Positions 1-7,012 of a stretch of DNA of 8,583 bases are shown one piece after another. Position 1 is the stretch's first letter. Every line of letters starts with the position of its first letter. The notes beneath the pieces are model-generated. The model made no database searches and had not been told where the DNA came from. It was given only the letters and a program-made list of their open reading frames with translations. The translations under genes and the position numbers were made by a program. This DNA comes from SURF-13 sp038924245 (lineage in GTDB: Bacteria; Pseudomonadota; Gammaproteobacteria; SURF-13). The stretch covers positions 1 to 8,583 of the forward strand of contig JBCKVB010000045.1 in assembly GCA_038924245.1 (NCBI GenBank). Reading direction: 5' to 3'.

Positions 1-590
1 TCCAGGCGCACGGCGGGTTGCGCGCGGGGTGTCATGCACACTACGGCGGATTCGACTTTGGGCGGCGGGCTGAACGCGCCCGCGCCAACGGTGAACAGTT
101 TTTCCATCTCGCAGCGGTATTGCAGCATGACGCTCAAGCGCCCATAGTCTTTGCCGCCGGGCGCCGCCACCATGCGCTGTACCACCTCTTTTTGTAGCAT
201 GAAGTGCATGTCTTGTATTGCCTGCACCTGACTGAGCAGGTGAAACAATAACGGAGTGGAGATGTTATACGGCAGGTTGCCGACGATGCGCAGGCGCTCG
301 CCTTTTTTGACCAGTGTGGTGAAATCAAAGCGCAGCGCATCGGCTTGATGGATGCGCAATTCACCCAATCCGGCGTACTGCCGCTCGAGCAACGGGATCA
401 GGTCACGATCCAGTTCAACCACATCCAGCGCGCCCACGGCGGCGAGCAGCGGACGGGTAAGCGCGCCACGCCCCGGCCCGATCTCTACCAGGTGATCGCC
501 TGGCTGCGGATGAAGCGCCGCGACGATACGCTGAATGACTGTCTGGTCATGCAGAAAGTGTTGCCCAAAGCGTTTGCGCGCGGAAGGCAT
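1..590 (-). CDS. rsmA: 16S rRNA (adenine1518-N6/adenine1519-N6)-dimethyltransferase, 3'-truncated by window edge
   Basis: This is RsmA/KsgA, which dimethylates two adjacent adenines in the 3'-terminal hairpin of 16S rRNA during small-subunit maturation, using S-adenosylmethionine. The frame stays open for 196 codons from ATG 590-588 to the window edge; the family is about 270 residues, so roughly the last quarter is missing. Residues 1-15 (MPSARKRFGQHFLHD) are the hallmark N-terminus. The SAM-binding motif I is VEIGPGRGALT at residues 35-45, and the catalytic motif IV is NLPYN at 105-109. FSPPPKVESAVV (about 173-184) is also a family signature. The ATG follows the pdxA stop TGA directly with no spacer, so translational coupling with pdxA is likely. 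This is the distal gene of the lptD-surA-pdxA-rsmA run. Identification is secure from the motifs. Confidence 0.97.
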   Translation of the reverse strand, partial: MPSARKRFGQHFLHDQTVIQRIVAALHPQPGDHLVEIGPGRGALTRPLLAAVGALDVVELDRDLIPLLERQYAGLGELRIHQADALRFDFTTLVKKGERLRIVGNLPYNISTPLLFHLLSQVQAIQDMHFMLQKEVVQRMVAAPGGKDYGRLSVMLQYRCEMEKLFTVGAGAFSPPPKVESAVVCMTPRAQPAVRL

Positions 591-1571
591 TCAGCACCGT
601 GACAGCATATCCAGCGCAACGCGCAGCGCGGCCTCCAGGCTACCGCTTTGCGCCTGGCCGGTTCCCGCAAGCTCCAGCGCCGTGCCGTGATCCACCGAGG
701 TGCGGATGATGGGCAAGCCCAGCGTGATGTTCACCGCCTTGCCGAAGCCCTGATATTTCAGCACCGGCAGACCCTGATCGTGGTACATGGCGAGCACGGC
801 GTCGGCGTCATTTAAATATTTCGGGGTGAACAGCGTGTCGGCGGGGAGCGGGCCGGTCAGGCTCATGCCCTCGCCGCGCAGTTGTTGCAGCACGGGCTCG
901 ATCACCTCAACTTCTTCACGTCCCAGGTGTCCGCCTTCACCGGCGTGTGGATTGAGGCCGCACACCAGGATGCGCGGGTTGGCGATGCCGAAGCGCGTTT
1001 GCAGGTCATGATGCAGCACGCGCAGCACGGCATGGAGACGTGGGGCGGTGACGGCCGCGCTGACTTCGCGTAACGGTAAATGCGTGGTGACGAGCGCCAC
1101 GCGCAATGCGCCGGACATCAGCATCATCACCGGCCGCGCGCTGTGCGTGAGTTCGGCGAGAAACTCGGTGTGGCCGGTGAAGGGCAGCCCCGCGTCGTTA
1201 ATCACGCCCTTGTGCACCGGGCCGGTGACCAGCGCGTCAAACGTGCCGTCGAGACAGCCGTTCACGACCTGACGCAAGGTTTCCAGCACGTAAGGCGCGT
1301 TGGCCTTATCCGGCCTGCTGGGAATGGCCTCCCGCGCCAGCGCGACCGGCATAACCTTGATGACGCCGGGTGCGGCGGCGGTGCGCGCGGCACGGGGGTC
1401 GAATATCTCCACGCGCAGCGGCAACTTCAACAGCCGCGCGCGCTGTTCCAGCAGCGTGGGGTCGCACACGGCGACGAGTTCGGCGGGGAAGGCCCGCTGC
1501 GCGATTTGCGCGCACAGGTCGGGGCCGATGCCGGCGGGCTCTCCAGGGGTGAGGGCGAGGCGGGGGATCAT
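591..1571 (-). CDS. pdxA: 4-hydroxythreonine-4-phosphate dehydrogenase
   Basis: PdxA oxidises 4-phosphohydroxy-L-threonine with NAD(P)+ in the DXP-dependent pathway to pyridoxal 5'-phosphate; the product decarboxylates and is condensed by PdxJ. The 326-residue protein is close to the E. coli length (329). Visible signatures are LTPGEPAGIGPDL at 7-19, TGHTEFLAEL at 132-141, and the three metal-binding histidines: His164 (VTTHLPL), His209 (GLNPHAGEGG) and His264 (MYHDQGLP). They match the known 166/211/266 triad with the same spacing. The chosen start is ATG at 1571, because homologues begin just before the RLALTPGEPAG block. An in-frame GTG at 1613 would add 14 residues that do not look like the family. 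No good Shine-Dalgarno precedes either start. The 3' arm of an inverted repeat lies 10-19 nt upstream of the ATG. The gene sits between surA and rsmA in a conserved operon. Confidence 0.97.
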   Translation of the reverse strand: MIPRLALTPGEPAGIGPDLCAQIAQRAFPAELVAVCDPTLLEQRARLLKLPLRVEIFDPRAARTAAAPGVIKVMPVALAREAIPSRPDKANAPYVLETLRQVVNGCLDGTFDALVTGPVHKGVINDAGLPFTGHTEFLAELTHSARPVMMLMSGALRVALVTTHLPLREVSAAVTAPRLHAVLRVLHHDLQTRFGIANPRILVCGLNPHAGEGGHLGREEVEVIEPVLQQLRGEGMSLTGPLPADTLFTPKYLNDADAVLAMYHDQGLPVLKYQGFGKAVNITLGLPIIRTSVDHGTALELAGTGQAQSGSLEAALRVALDMLSRC

Positions 1572-1578
1572 TTGTTTA

Positions 1579-1660
1579 CTAAGTAGCAAGTGGCAAGTAG
1601 AACAGGGGATCACTCTACTTGAAGACGTTTTATCTTGCTACTTTATATTTGCCACTTACT
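1579..1660. repeat. Heptamer-based inverted repeat filling the surA-pdxA spacer
   Basis: The spacer between the surA stop and the pdxA start is built from degenerate 7-mers of the type CTTGCYA on the plus strand and their complement. The units TTGCCAC and TTGCTAC are recognisable. Three perfect inverted pairs are visible: 1581-1590 (AAGTAGCAAG) with 1634-1643, 1588-1596 (AAGTGGCAA) with 1649-1657, and 1594-1601 (CAAGTAGA) with 1614-1621. The first and third pairs can nest as a 10-bp outer stem and an 8-bp inner stem with a 12-nt loop. The second pair competes with them. In the surA-pdxA mRNA this hairpin would lie just upstream of the pdxA start. No U-run follows it on the minus strand, so it does not look like an intrinsic terminator. 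Base composition is noticeably more AT-rich than the flanking genes. It resembles short tandem heptamer repeats known from other bacterial genomes; that relation is inference. Confidence 0.7.
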
Positions 1661-2963
1661 ACTCTTCTTCTGTCTTGTATTCCACATACGCCTCGTCGCG
1701 CAGGGCGCGCAGCCAGGCATGGGTTTGCTCCTCGATCTTGCGGTTGCGGATCGCCTCGCGCGCCTTGGAGCGGTTGAATTCCTGGGTGCTGTCGTGTTCG
1801 CGCCGGTCCTGCACCTGCACGATGTGCCAGCCGAACTGAGTCTGGAACGGCGCGCTCACCTCGCCCGGCTTGAGGCCGTTCATCACTTCTTCGAACTGCG
1901 TGTCCACGTCACCGGGGCTTACCCAACTCAGGCTGCCGCCGTTGACGGCGGTGGCGGGATCCCCGGAATGGGAGGTGGCGAGGGCGGCGAAATCATCGCC
2001 GCCCTCGATGCGCTGCTTGAGCTGCTGTAAACGCAGTTGCGCATCGTTGTCGGAGGTGATCTCATTGGTGCGAATCAGGATATGCCGCGCCTGGGTCTGC
2101 TGAACGACGTGCGCGACTTCGCCGCGCTTTTCGACCAGCTTAATGATGTGAAAACCACTCGGGCTGCGCAGAGGTTCGCTGATGTCACCGGCTTGCATTT
2201 TCAGCGCCAGGTCCGCGAACAGGGTGGGCAATTGTGAGGCGGGGCGCCAGCCAAGATCGCCGCCTTGCAGCGCCTGCTGGTCGTCCGAGATGGCGACGGC
2301 GGTTTCGCTGAAGTCCGCGCCGGCGCGCAGCTTTTTCAGCACCTCGGCGGCTTTTTGTCGCGCCTTGTCAATTTGCTCCGGGCTGGCCGCCTCCGGCAGC
2401 GCGATCAGAATCTGCGCCACATGATATTCTTCCGCTCCAGCCGCGCCCTGGCGTTGCCGGTTGGAGAGAAAATTGTCCACCTCCTGCTCGGTGACGGTGA
2501 CGCGGCTGTCCACCTGGCGCTGGCGCAGGCGGTTCATAATGATTTCCTCGCGGATGCGCTCGCGGAACGCGGGGAAGCTGAAGCCGTCCTTCTCCAGCAC
2601 GTCCCGGAAGTCCGCCAGCGACAGTTTGTTCTGCTGCGCGATGGTGCTGATGGCGCGGTTGAGCGTGTCATCGTCCACGCGGATGCCGGTGCTGCCGGCC
2701 AGTTGCAGTTGCAGGCGTTTGAGGATCAGGCGTTCCAGCACCTGTTTGTTGAGCATATCCGCAGGCGGCAGGGCGGTGTTTTGCTGACGCAGTTGCGCGC
2801 TGATGGTGGCGGTCTCGGCCTTCAACTCGCTTTGCGTGATGACGTCGTCATTGACCACCGCCAGCACATGATCCAGTTCCATGATGGGCGCGCGCTCGGC
2901 CGCCGGTGCGGCGGCGAAGGCGCATGATAAAGCGAAAAGAAGAGTGAACTGTAACGGCTTCAT
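1659..2963 (-). CDS. surA: Periplasmic chaperone and peptidyl-prolyl isomerase SurA
   Basis: SurA escorts unfolded outer-membrane proteins, LptD among them, across the periplasm to the BAM complex. The 434-residue product matches the E. coli length (428). It starts with a Sec signal peptide: KP, a hydrophobic core FTLLFALSCAFAA, and probable cleavage after an Ala near residue 20. The SurA N-terminal domain follows (about 28-150: MELDHVLAVVNDDVITQSEL onward). Two parvulin domains come next, at about 179-280 (YHVAQILIALPE to GFHIIKLVEKR) and about 290-390 (QARHILIRTNE to FGWHIVQVQDRR), and then the C-terminal helix (HDSTQEFNRSKAREAIRNRKIEEQTHAWL). Both parvulin domains look complete. The ATG at 2963 is preferred over an in-frame GTG at 2969 because it gives the cleaner signal-peptide N-terminus; no strong ribosome-binding site distinguishes them. 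It follows lptD by 18 nt, so the two are presumably co-transcribed. Confidence 0.97.
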   Translation of the reverse strand: MKPLQFTLLFALSCAFAAAPAAERAPIMELDHVLAVVNDDVITQSELKAETATISAQLRQQNTALPPADMLNKQVLERLILKRLQLQLAGSTGIRVDDDTLNRAISTIAQQNKLSLADFRDVLEKDGFSFPAFRERIREEIIMNRLRQRQVDSRVTVTEQEVDNFLSNRQRQGAAGAEEYHVAQILIALPEAASPEQIDKARQKAAEVLKKLRAGADFSETAVAISDDQQALQGGDLGWRPASQLPTLFADLALKMQAGDISEPLRSPSGFHIIKLVEKRGEVAHVVQQTQARHILIRTNEITSDNDAQLRLQQLKQRIEGGDDFAALATSHSGDPATAVNGGSLSWVSPGDVDTQFEEVMNGLKPGEVSAPFQTQFGWHIVQVQDRREHDSTQEFNRSKAREAIRNRKIEEQTHAWLRALRDEAYVEYKTEEE

Positions 2964-2981
2964 GCGCACGGCCGAGCGGGA

Positions 2982-5234
2982 TTACCGCTGGTTAGGTGAC
3001 AGGGTGTCGAGCAGGCTGGAGAGGCCCTTCTTGTATCCTTTGTGGCCAACGCTGGACAAGCCCTTTAGTTCCAGTTGCAGCAGGATGGCGTTATTGATGT
3101 CGAACGCGGTATTGTTGCGGAAGTGCCGCACGGCGAGGCGCACCGTCCAGCAGCAGGTGTCGTACTCCACGCCGCCCAGCGCCTCCAGCGTGCGGTGGTC
3201 CGTGAGCGAGTAATTCCAGCGCGCCACCGCGTTCCACTGCCGTTCCCCGTTGCGCGCCAGCGGCCACAGCGCGGAGACATCGGTCTGCTCCAGCGAGTCC
3301 AGCGAGTCGCGCTGGTAGCGGTAGGATAGATTGAGCATGCGGTATTTGTCCGGATTATAACTCAACCCAAAGGTGGCTCTGTCGAAATGGTCGGTTTGAC
3401 TGTTCAGCACCACGCCGGCATTGGCGCGCCAGTGTTGGACGAGTTCGGCGGAGGAAAGTTCCCCGACGATGTGCGAGGTGACCGCGCGTTCCACATTGCC
3501 GCCCGGGAGCGTAACCTCGCGATCGCGGAAGTAGTGAATCTGCCCGACACCGGCGCGCAACAATTCCGCGCCGCTTGCTTCATTCAATAGGCGTGAGGTC
3601 AGCGCGTAAGTCACCTGATTGGCGTCGCCCACGCGATCCGCGCCGCTGAAGCGGTTGTTCTGAAACAGATTGGACAGGATGCTCATGTCCAGCGCGCCGC
3701 TGTCGAAGTTGGGGAGAGCGGCCTGGTTGCGGTACGGCACGTACAGATAATACACGCGCGGCTCCAGGGTGTGGATGATCGGTGTGTCGCCCCAGTTCGT
3801 ATTGCGCTCGAAAAATACGCCGCTGTCGAGACTCGCGATCGGCACCGTGCGTGAGGCGTTGCTGTCCGGGTTGTCGAGGGCATACTGTGTATGGCGCAGG
3901 CTTACGCTGGGCGTGAGGTAGGCGGCGCGCGTGCTGAGCGGCAACGTAACGCCCGGCTGCAGGTCAATGCGGTCGGCGATGACGCTGCTCGCGCGGTCAA
4001 AGCGCACGTATTCGCCCTTCAGCGAATAGTTGGGCCCGTACGCCTGACTGGGCAGATTCCCTGTGAACAGCAATTGCGGCAGACGCTGATAGGGTCGTAA
4101 ATCGGGATCGAGCGTCTGATCCAACGTCTGATAGCCCTGCAAACGTCCGGTCGCCGTCCACAAGTCGCCGCGATAGGTCATCTCGCCCAGGCGTTCCAAA
4201 TGGGTGATGCTGGCGGTTTTCAGGTCATCGCCCAACTCCTCGAAATAATTGGGATCCGAGAGGTAATTGAAATTGATGTTGCTGGTCAGCCGGTTTCCGT
4301 AATGGCCCTGATCCTTGAACGAGAACAGGCTGCGGTCTTGTCCGCTGATCTTGTCATCGGCCAGGTAGCCCAACTCCAATTTGCCCTGATTGGTGGGATA
4401 GAGATAGCGGAACTCGCCCAGCAGTTGCTGGCCGCGGCGCGTGGTGTTGCGCAGCGCGAGGGTGGCGTCGAGGTTGGGGGCGAGATTGAAATAGTAGGGG
4501 ATGCGGATGTCCGTGCCGACTTCGTTGCTGGTGCCGAAGCTGGGGGTGAGAAAGCCCGATTTGCGCCGATCATCGAGCGGAAAGCTCATGTACGGGCTGT
4601 AGAAGATCGGCACGCCTTTGAAGCCGACCCAGACGTTGCGCGCCGTGCCCACGCCTTCTTTATGATCCAGCTTGATGTCGCTGGAGTGCAGCAGCCAGTC
4701 CTCCTTGCCCGGGTTACAAGTGGTATAAGTCGCGCCCTTGAGCCGGGTGTGATCCGGTCCTTCCAGCAACAGCGTATCGGCCTTGCCGTGCGCATGCTTC
4801 TCGGCGATGCGGTAACGCGCGTTGTCCGCCTGGCCCTCGCGCGTATCGAGATTAAAGAATGCGGAGTCCGCGTCCACCCCCAGGCCGCTCTGCGTGTAAC
4901 GCACGTTGCCCTCGGCTTCCACGGTGGCATCGGAGCGGTTGTACCGGGCGCGGTCAGAATAAAGTTCCTGATCCGCGCGGCGCACTTCCACGTCGCCGCT
5001 GAAATTGAATATCTCCTTGCCCAGCACCTCGCTTTGATCCGCGCTCAGATGGGTTTCGGCCTGCTCCAGCTCTTCCGCCGAGTAGCGGCGCACGGTGGGC
5101 GCATGATCACCGGGTTCACCGCACAGCGCCCACTCGGTATCGCCCAGCCCGGCGCCCTGCGCGGGCGAGCAGCCGATCACGATCAACAAGCCGATCAAGC
5201 CTGGATTCAGCAGTGAGTGGTTTTTGTGGCGCAT
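2982..5234 (-). CDS. lptD: LPS-assembly protein LptD (outer-membrane LPS translocon barrel)
   Basis: LptD (formerly Imp/OstA) forms, with the lipoprotein LptE, the outer-membrane complex that inserts lipopolysaccharide into the outer leaflet. The predicted protein is 750 residues against 784 in E. coli. After a hydrophobic leader (about 8-21) comes the OstA/LptA-like jellyroll (about 45-170, including IFNFSGDVEVRRADQELYSD), then the C-terminal beta-barrel. The four cysteines of the essential disulfide network are visible: Cys38 (WALCGE), Cys173 (TTCNPG) and the adjacent pair Cys694-Cys695 (DTCCW). A fifth cysteine, Cys22, sits at the end of the leader in VIGC, which resembles a lipobox. The start at ATG 5234 was chosen because it opens directly on the signal peptide. 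The open frame continues upstream to 5402, but that would overlap amgK and adds nothing signal-like. It is the first gene of the lptD-surA-pdxA-rsmA run and is divergent from amgK. Confidence 0.97.
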   Translation of the reverse strand: MRHKNHSLLNPGLIGLLIVIGCSPAQGAGLGDTEWALCGEPGDHAPTVRRYSAEELEQAETHLSADQSEVLGKEIFNFSGDVEVRRADQELYSDRARYNRSDATVEAEGNVRYTQSGLGVDADSAFFNLDTREGQADNARYRIAEKHAHGKADTLLLEGPDHTRLKGATYTTCNPGKEDWLLHSSDIKLDHKEGVGTARNVWVGFKGVPIFYSPYMSFPLDDRRKSGFLTPSFGTSNEVGTDIRIPYYFNLAPNLDATLALRNTTRRGQQLLGEFRYLYPTNQGKLELGYLADDKISGQDRSLFSFKDQGHYGNRLTSNINFNYLSDPNYFEELGDDLKTASITHLERLGEMTYRGDLWTATGRLQGYQTLDQTLDPDLRPYQRLPQLLFTGNLPSQAYGPNYSLKGEYVRFDRASSVIADRIDLQPGVTLPLSTRAAYLTPSVSLRHTQYALDNPDSNASRTVPIASLDSGVFFERNTNWGDTPIIHTLEPRVYYLYVPYRNQAALPNFDSGALDMSILSNLFQNNRFSGADRVGDANQVTYALTSRLLNEASGAELLRAGVGQIHYFRDREVTLPGGNVERAVTSHIVGELSSAELVQHWRANAGVVLNSQTDHFDRATFGLSYNPDKYRMLNLSYRYQRDSLDSLEQTDVSALWPLARNGERQWNAVARWNYSLTDHRTLEALGGVEYDTCCWTVRLAVRHFRNNTAFDINNAILLQLELKGLSSVGHKGYKKGLSSLLDTLSPNQR

Positions 5235-5334
5235 TCCGGCTCTTTTTCTGATAAACCCGCTTAAAATGGCATAAAATGATTCGCTAATCAATACTTTTGC
5301 CGGTAAAACACCCGCCCGCCCCTGATAACACGCC
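5235..5334. promoter_or_regulatory. Divergent lptD / amgK intergenic region
   Basis: These 100 bases must hold the starts of transcription for the minus-strand lptD operon and the plus-strand amgK-murU pair, unless promoters lie inside the genes. The centre (5255-5300) is AT-rich. A 7-bp direct repeat, TAAAATG, occurs at 5262-5268 and 5272-5278, exactly 10 bp apart. For lptD a weak candidate is TTGATT (5291-5286) as -35 with CATTTT (5268-5263) as -10 and a 17-bp spacer; the -10 match is poor. No convincing sigma-E pair (GGAACTT and TCTGA type) was found by eye, although sigma-E controls lptD in E. coli. The amgK side is C-rich (5309-5322) and shows no Shine-Dalgarno before the ATG. The region is certain as an intergenic segment; individual promoter elements are not. 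Confidence 0.5.
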
Positions 5335-6339
5335 ATGCCGGAACGTTTAGAACAACTGCAACGCTGGCTCACGCATGATATGCGTATCCCCCGCTTCAAC
5401 ATCGCCCCCGCCTCCAGCGACGCGAGCTTCCGGCGCTACTTCCGCGTGCGGTGGGACGGTCAAACGCGCATCGTCATGGACGCGCGCCCCGCGCAGGAGG
5501 ATTGCCGGCCTTATATCTCCATCGCGCGCGCCATGCATGGGGCGGGGCTTAACGTACCGCAAGTGCTGGAAGCGGATCTCAAACAGGGGTTTCTGCTGCT
5601 GACCGATTTGGGCTCGGTTCAATATCTCGATGCGCTCAGCGACGCCACGGTGGAACGGCTCTATGGCGATGCGCTGGACGCGCTGCTGGTGCTGCAAGTC
5701 CATCCCGAGGTGGCGCTGCAGGCGCATCTGCCGCCGTATGACGAAGCCTTGCTGATGCGCGAGATGCATTTATTCCGTGACTGGCTGCTGGCTCAGCATT
5801 TGCAAATCAGCTTGAATGACGCGCAACGGCAAAGTCTGGAGCACACGTTTTCCCAGCTCGCGCGGAGCGCCTTGCAACAGCCGCAAGTGCCGGTGCACCG
5901 CGACTATCACTCGCGCAATTTGATGGTGACGGAGAACAACAACCCCGGCATTCTGGATTTTCAGGACGCGGTGCTCGGCCCCCTCACCTATGATCTGGTC
6001 TCGCTGCTGCGCGACTGTTACATCGCCTGGCCGGAGCGGCAGGTGTACGCGTGGGCGGAGCAGTACCGGCAGCGTGCGCTCGCCGCCGGGCTGTTGGCGC
6101 AGGATGACGCGGCACAGTTCACGCGCTGGTTTGACTGGATGGGCGTGCAGCGCCATCTCAAGGCGGCGGGCATCTTCGCGCGGCTCAATATCCGCGACGG
6201 CAAGCCGGGTTATCTCAAGGACATTCCGCGCACGCTCAATTACATTGTTGCGGCGAGCGCGCGTTATGCGGAATTGCAGGAGTTGCACGATTTACTGCGC
6301 GTGAGCGTCATACCCAAGCTGCAAGGTCTTCCCGCGTGA
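5335..6339 (+). CDS. amgK: Anomeric N-acetylmuramate/N-acetylglucosamine kinase AmgK
   Basis: AmgK phosphorylates MurNAc (and GlcNAc) at the anomeric C1 hydroxyl with ATP, giving MurNAc-alpha-1-phosphate for MurU in the cytoplasmic cell-wall recycling route first described in Pseudomonas. The 334-residue protein has the aminoglycoside-phosphotransferase/choline-kinase fold. Visible motifs are SSDASFRRYFRV (28-38) in the N-lobe, the catalytic loop HRDYHSRNLM with Asp190 and Asn195, and the metal-binding DFQD at 208-211 followed by GPLTYDLVSLLRD (215-227). The start is the only suitable ATG in frame, but no Shine-Dalgarno is seen upstream, so translation may use a very short leader or weak initiation. 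Its stop overlaps the murU start. Pairing with murU and divergence from lptD supports AmgK over a generic phosphotransferase. Confidence 0.93.
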   Translation: MPERLEQLQRWLTHDMRIPRFNIAPASSDASFRRYFRVRWDGQTRIVMDARPAQEDCRPYISIARAMHGAGLNVPQVLEADLKQGFLLLTDLGSVQYLDALSDATVERLYGDALDALLVLQVHPEVALQAHLPPYDEALLMREMHLFRDWLLAQHLQISLNDAQRQSLEHTFSQLARSALQQPQVPVHRDYHSRNLMVTENNNPGILDFQDAVLGPLTYDLVSLLRDCYIAWPERQVYAWAEQYRQRALAAGLLAQDDAAQFTRWFDWMGVQRHLKAAGIFARLNIRDGKPGYLKDIPRTLNYIVAASARYAELQELHDLLRVSVIPKLQGLPA

Positions 6340-7004
6340 AGGCGCTGATACTCGCGGCGGGCAAGGGCGAACGCATGCGCCCGCTCACCGATCACACGCC
6401 CAAACCGCTGCTGCGCGCAGGCAGCGCCAGCCTGATCGAACATCGCATTCACGCCTTAGCGCGCGCGGGTTTTCATGACCTCATCATCAATCACGCGACG
6501 CACGGCGCACTGATCGAAACCGCGCTGGGCGATGGCAGTCGTTACAACGTGCGCATCCGCTATGCGGCGGAGGGCGCCGAGCCGCTGGAGACCGGCGGCG
6601 GGATTTTTAACGCACTGCCGCTGCTGGGCGAGGAGCCCTTTGCCGTCGTCAACGCCGACATCTGGAGTGATTATCCCCTCGACCGCTTGCCGCGCGCGCC
6701 GGATGGCCTGGCCCACCTGGTGCTGGTGGACAATCCGCTGCATCACCCGCAAGGAGATTTTGCCATCCATGAGGGGCGGGTGCGCGCGGAGGGCGAGGGC
6801 AAACTTACCTACAGCGGCATCGGCGTGTATCGCCCGGAATTGTTCGAGGGTTGCCAGCCCGGCAAGTTTCCGCTCGCGCCGCTGTTGCGCAAGGCGATGG
6901 TAGCGGGCCAGGTGACGGGCGAATATTATTCCGGCGCATGGTTCGACATCGGCACACCGGAGCGTCTGGCCGCGCTCGATGATTATTTAAAATCGCGCGC
7001 CTGA
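6336..7004 (+). CDS. murU: N-acetylmuramate-alpha-1-phosphate uridylyltransferase MurU
   Basis: MurU transfers UMP from UTP to MurNAc-alpha-1-phosphate, making UDP-MurNAc directly. In Pseudomonas this bypasses MurA and lowers fosfomycin susceptibility. The 222-residue protein is a small nucleotidyltransferase without a C-terminal left-handed helix domain, as expected for MurU. Visible motifs are LAAGKGERMRPLT (6-18) with Lys23-Pro24 for nucleotide binding, ETGGGI (85-90), the metal-binding NADIW (106-110), YSGIGVYRPELF (159-170) and WFDIGTPERL (202-211). It starts with GTG at 6336-6338, overlapping the amgK TGA in a GTGA junction, so the two are translationally coupled. Related sugar-1-phosphate nucleotidyltransferases (GlmU N-domain, RmlA, mannose-1-phosphate guanylyltransferase) share these motifs; length and the amgK neighbour decide for MurU. 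Confidence 0.92.
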   Translation: MKALILAAGKGERMRPLTDHTPKPLLRAGSASLIEHRIHALARAGFHDLIINHATHGALIETALGDGSRYNVRIRYAAEGAEPLETGGGIFNALPLLGEEPFAVVNADIWSDYPLDRLPRAPDGLAHLVLVDNPLHHPQGDFAIHEGRVRAEGEGKLTYSGIGVYRPELFEGCQPGKFPLAPLLRKAMVAGQVTGEYYSGAWFDIGTPERLAALDDYLKSRA

Positions 7005-7012
7005 TACCCGCG

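Noticed and set aside
1080..1586. Plus-strand open frame (168 codons) antisense to pdxA
   Set aside because: Its translation is low-complexity, rich in Arg, Gly and His with no motif. The minus-strand PdxA is complete with its metal-binding histidines.
1581..1643. Intrinsic terminator between surA and pdxA
   Set aside because: The inverted repeat is not GC-rich and has no U-tract after the 3' arm on the transcribed strand. The conserved operon continues downstream.
2265..2927. Plus-strand open frame (220 codons) antisense to surA
   Set aside because: It is a shadow of SurA in a GC-rich gene, with no domain and no ribosome-binding site.
4200..5216. Long plus-strand open frame (338 codons) antisense to lptD
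   Set aside because: It lies wholly inside lptD, whose protein motifs are unmistakable. The antisense translation has no recognisable domain and is a by-product of high GC and few stops.
5235..5334. Sigma-E promoter for lptD, as in E. coli
   Set aside because: No GGAACTT-like -35 is seen at a proper distance from a TCTGA or TCAAA -10; the TCAGA near the lptD start has no partner.
5235..5402. N-terminal extension of LptD to the far upstream start
   Set aside because: The extra 56 residues would overlap amgK coding sequence and would bury the signal peptide internally.
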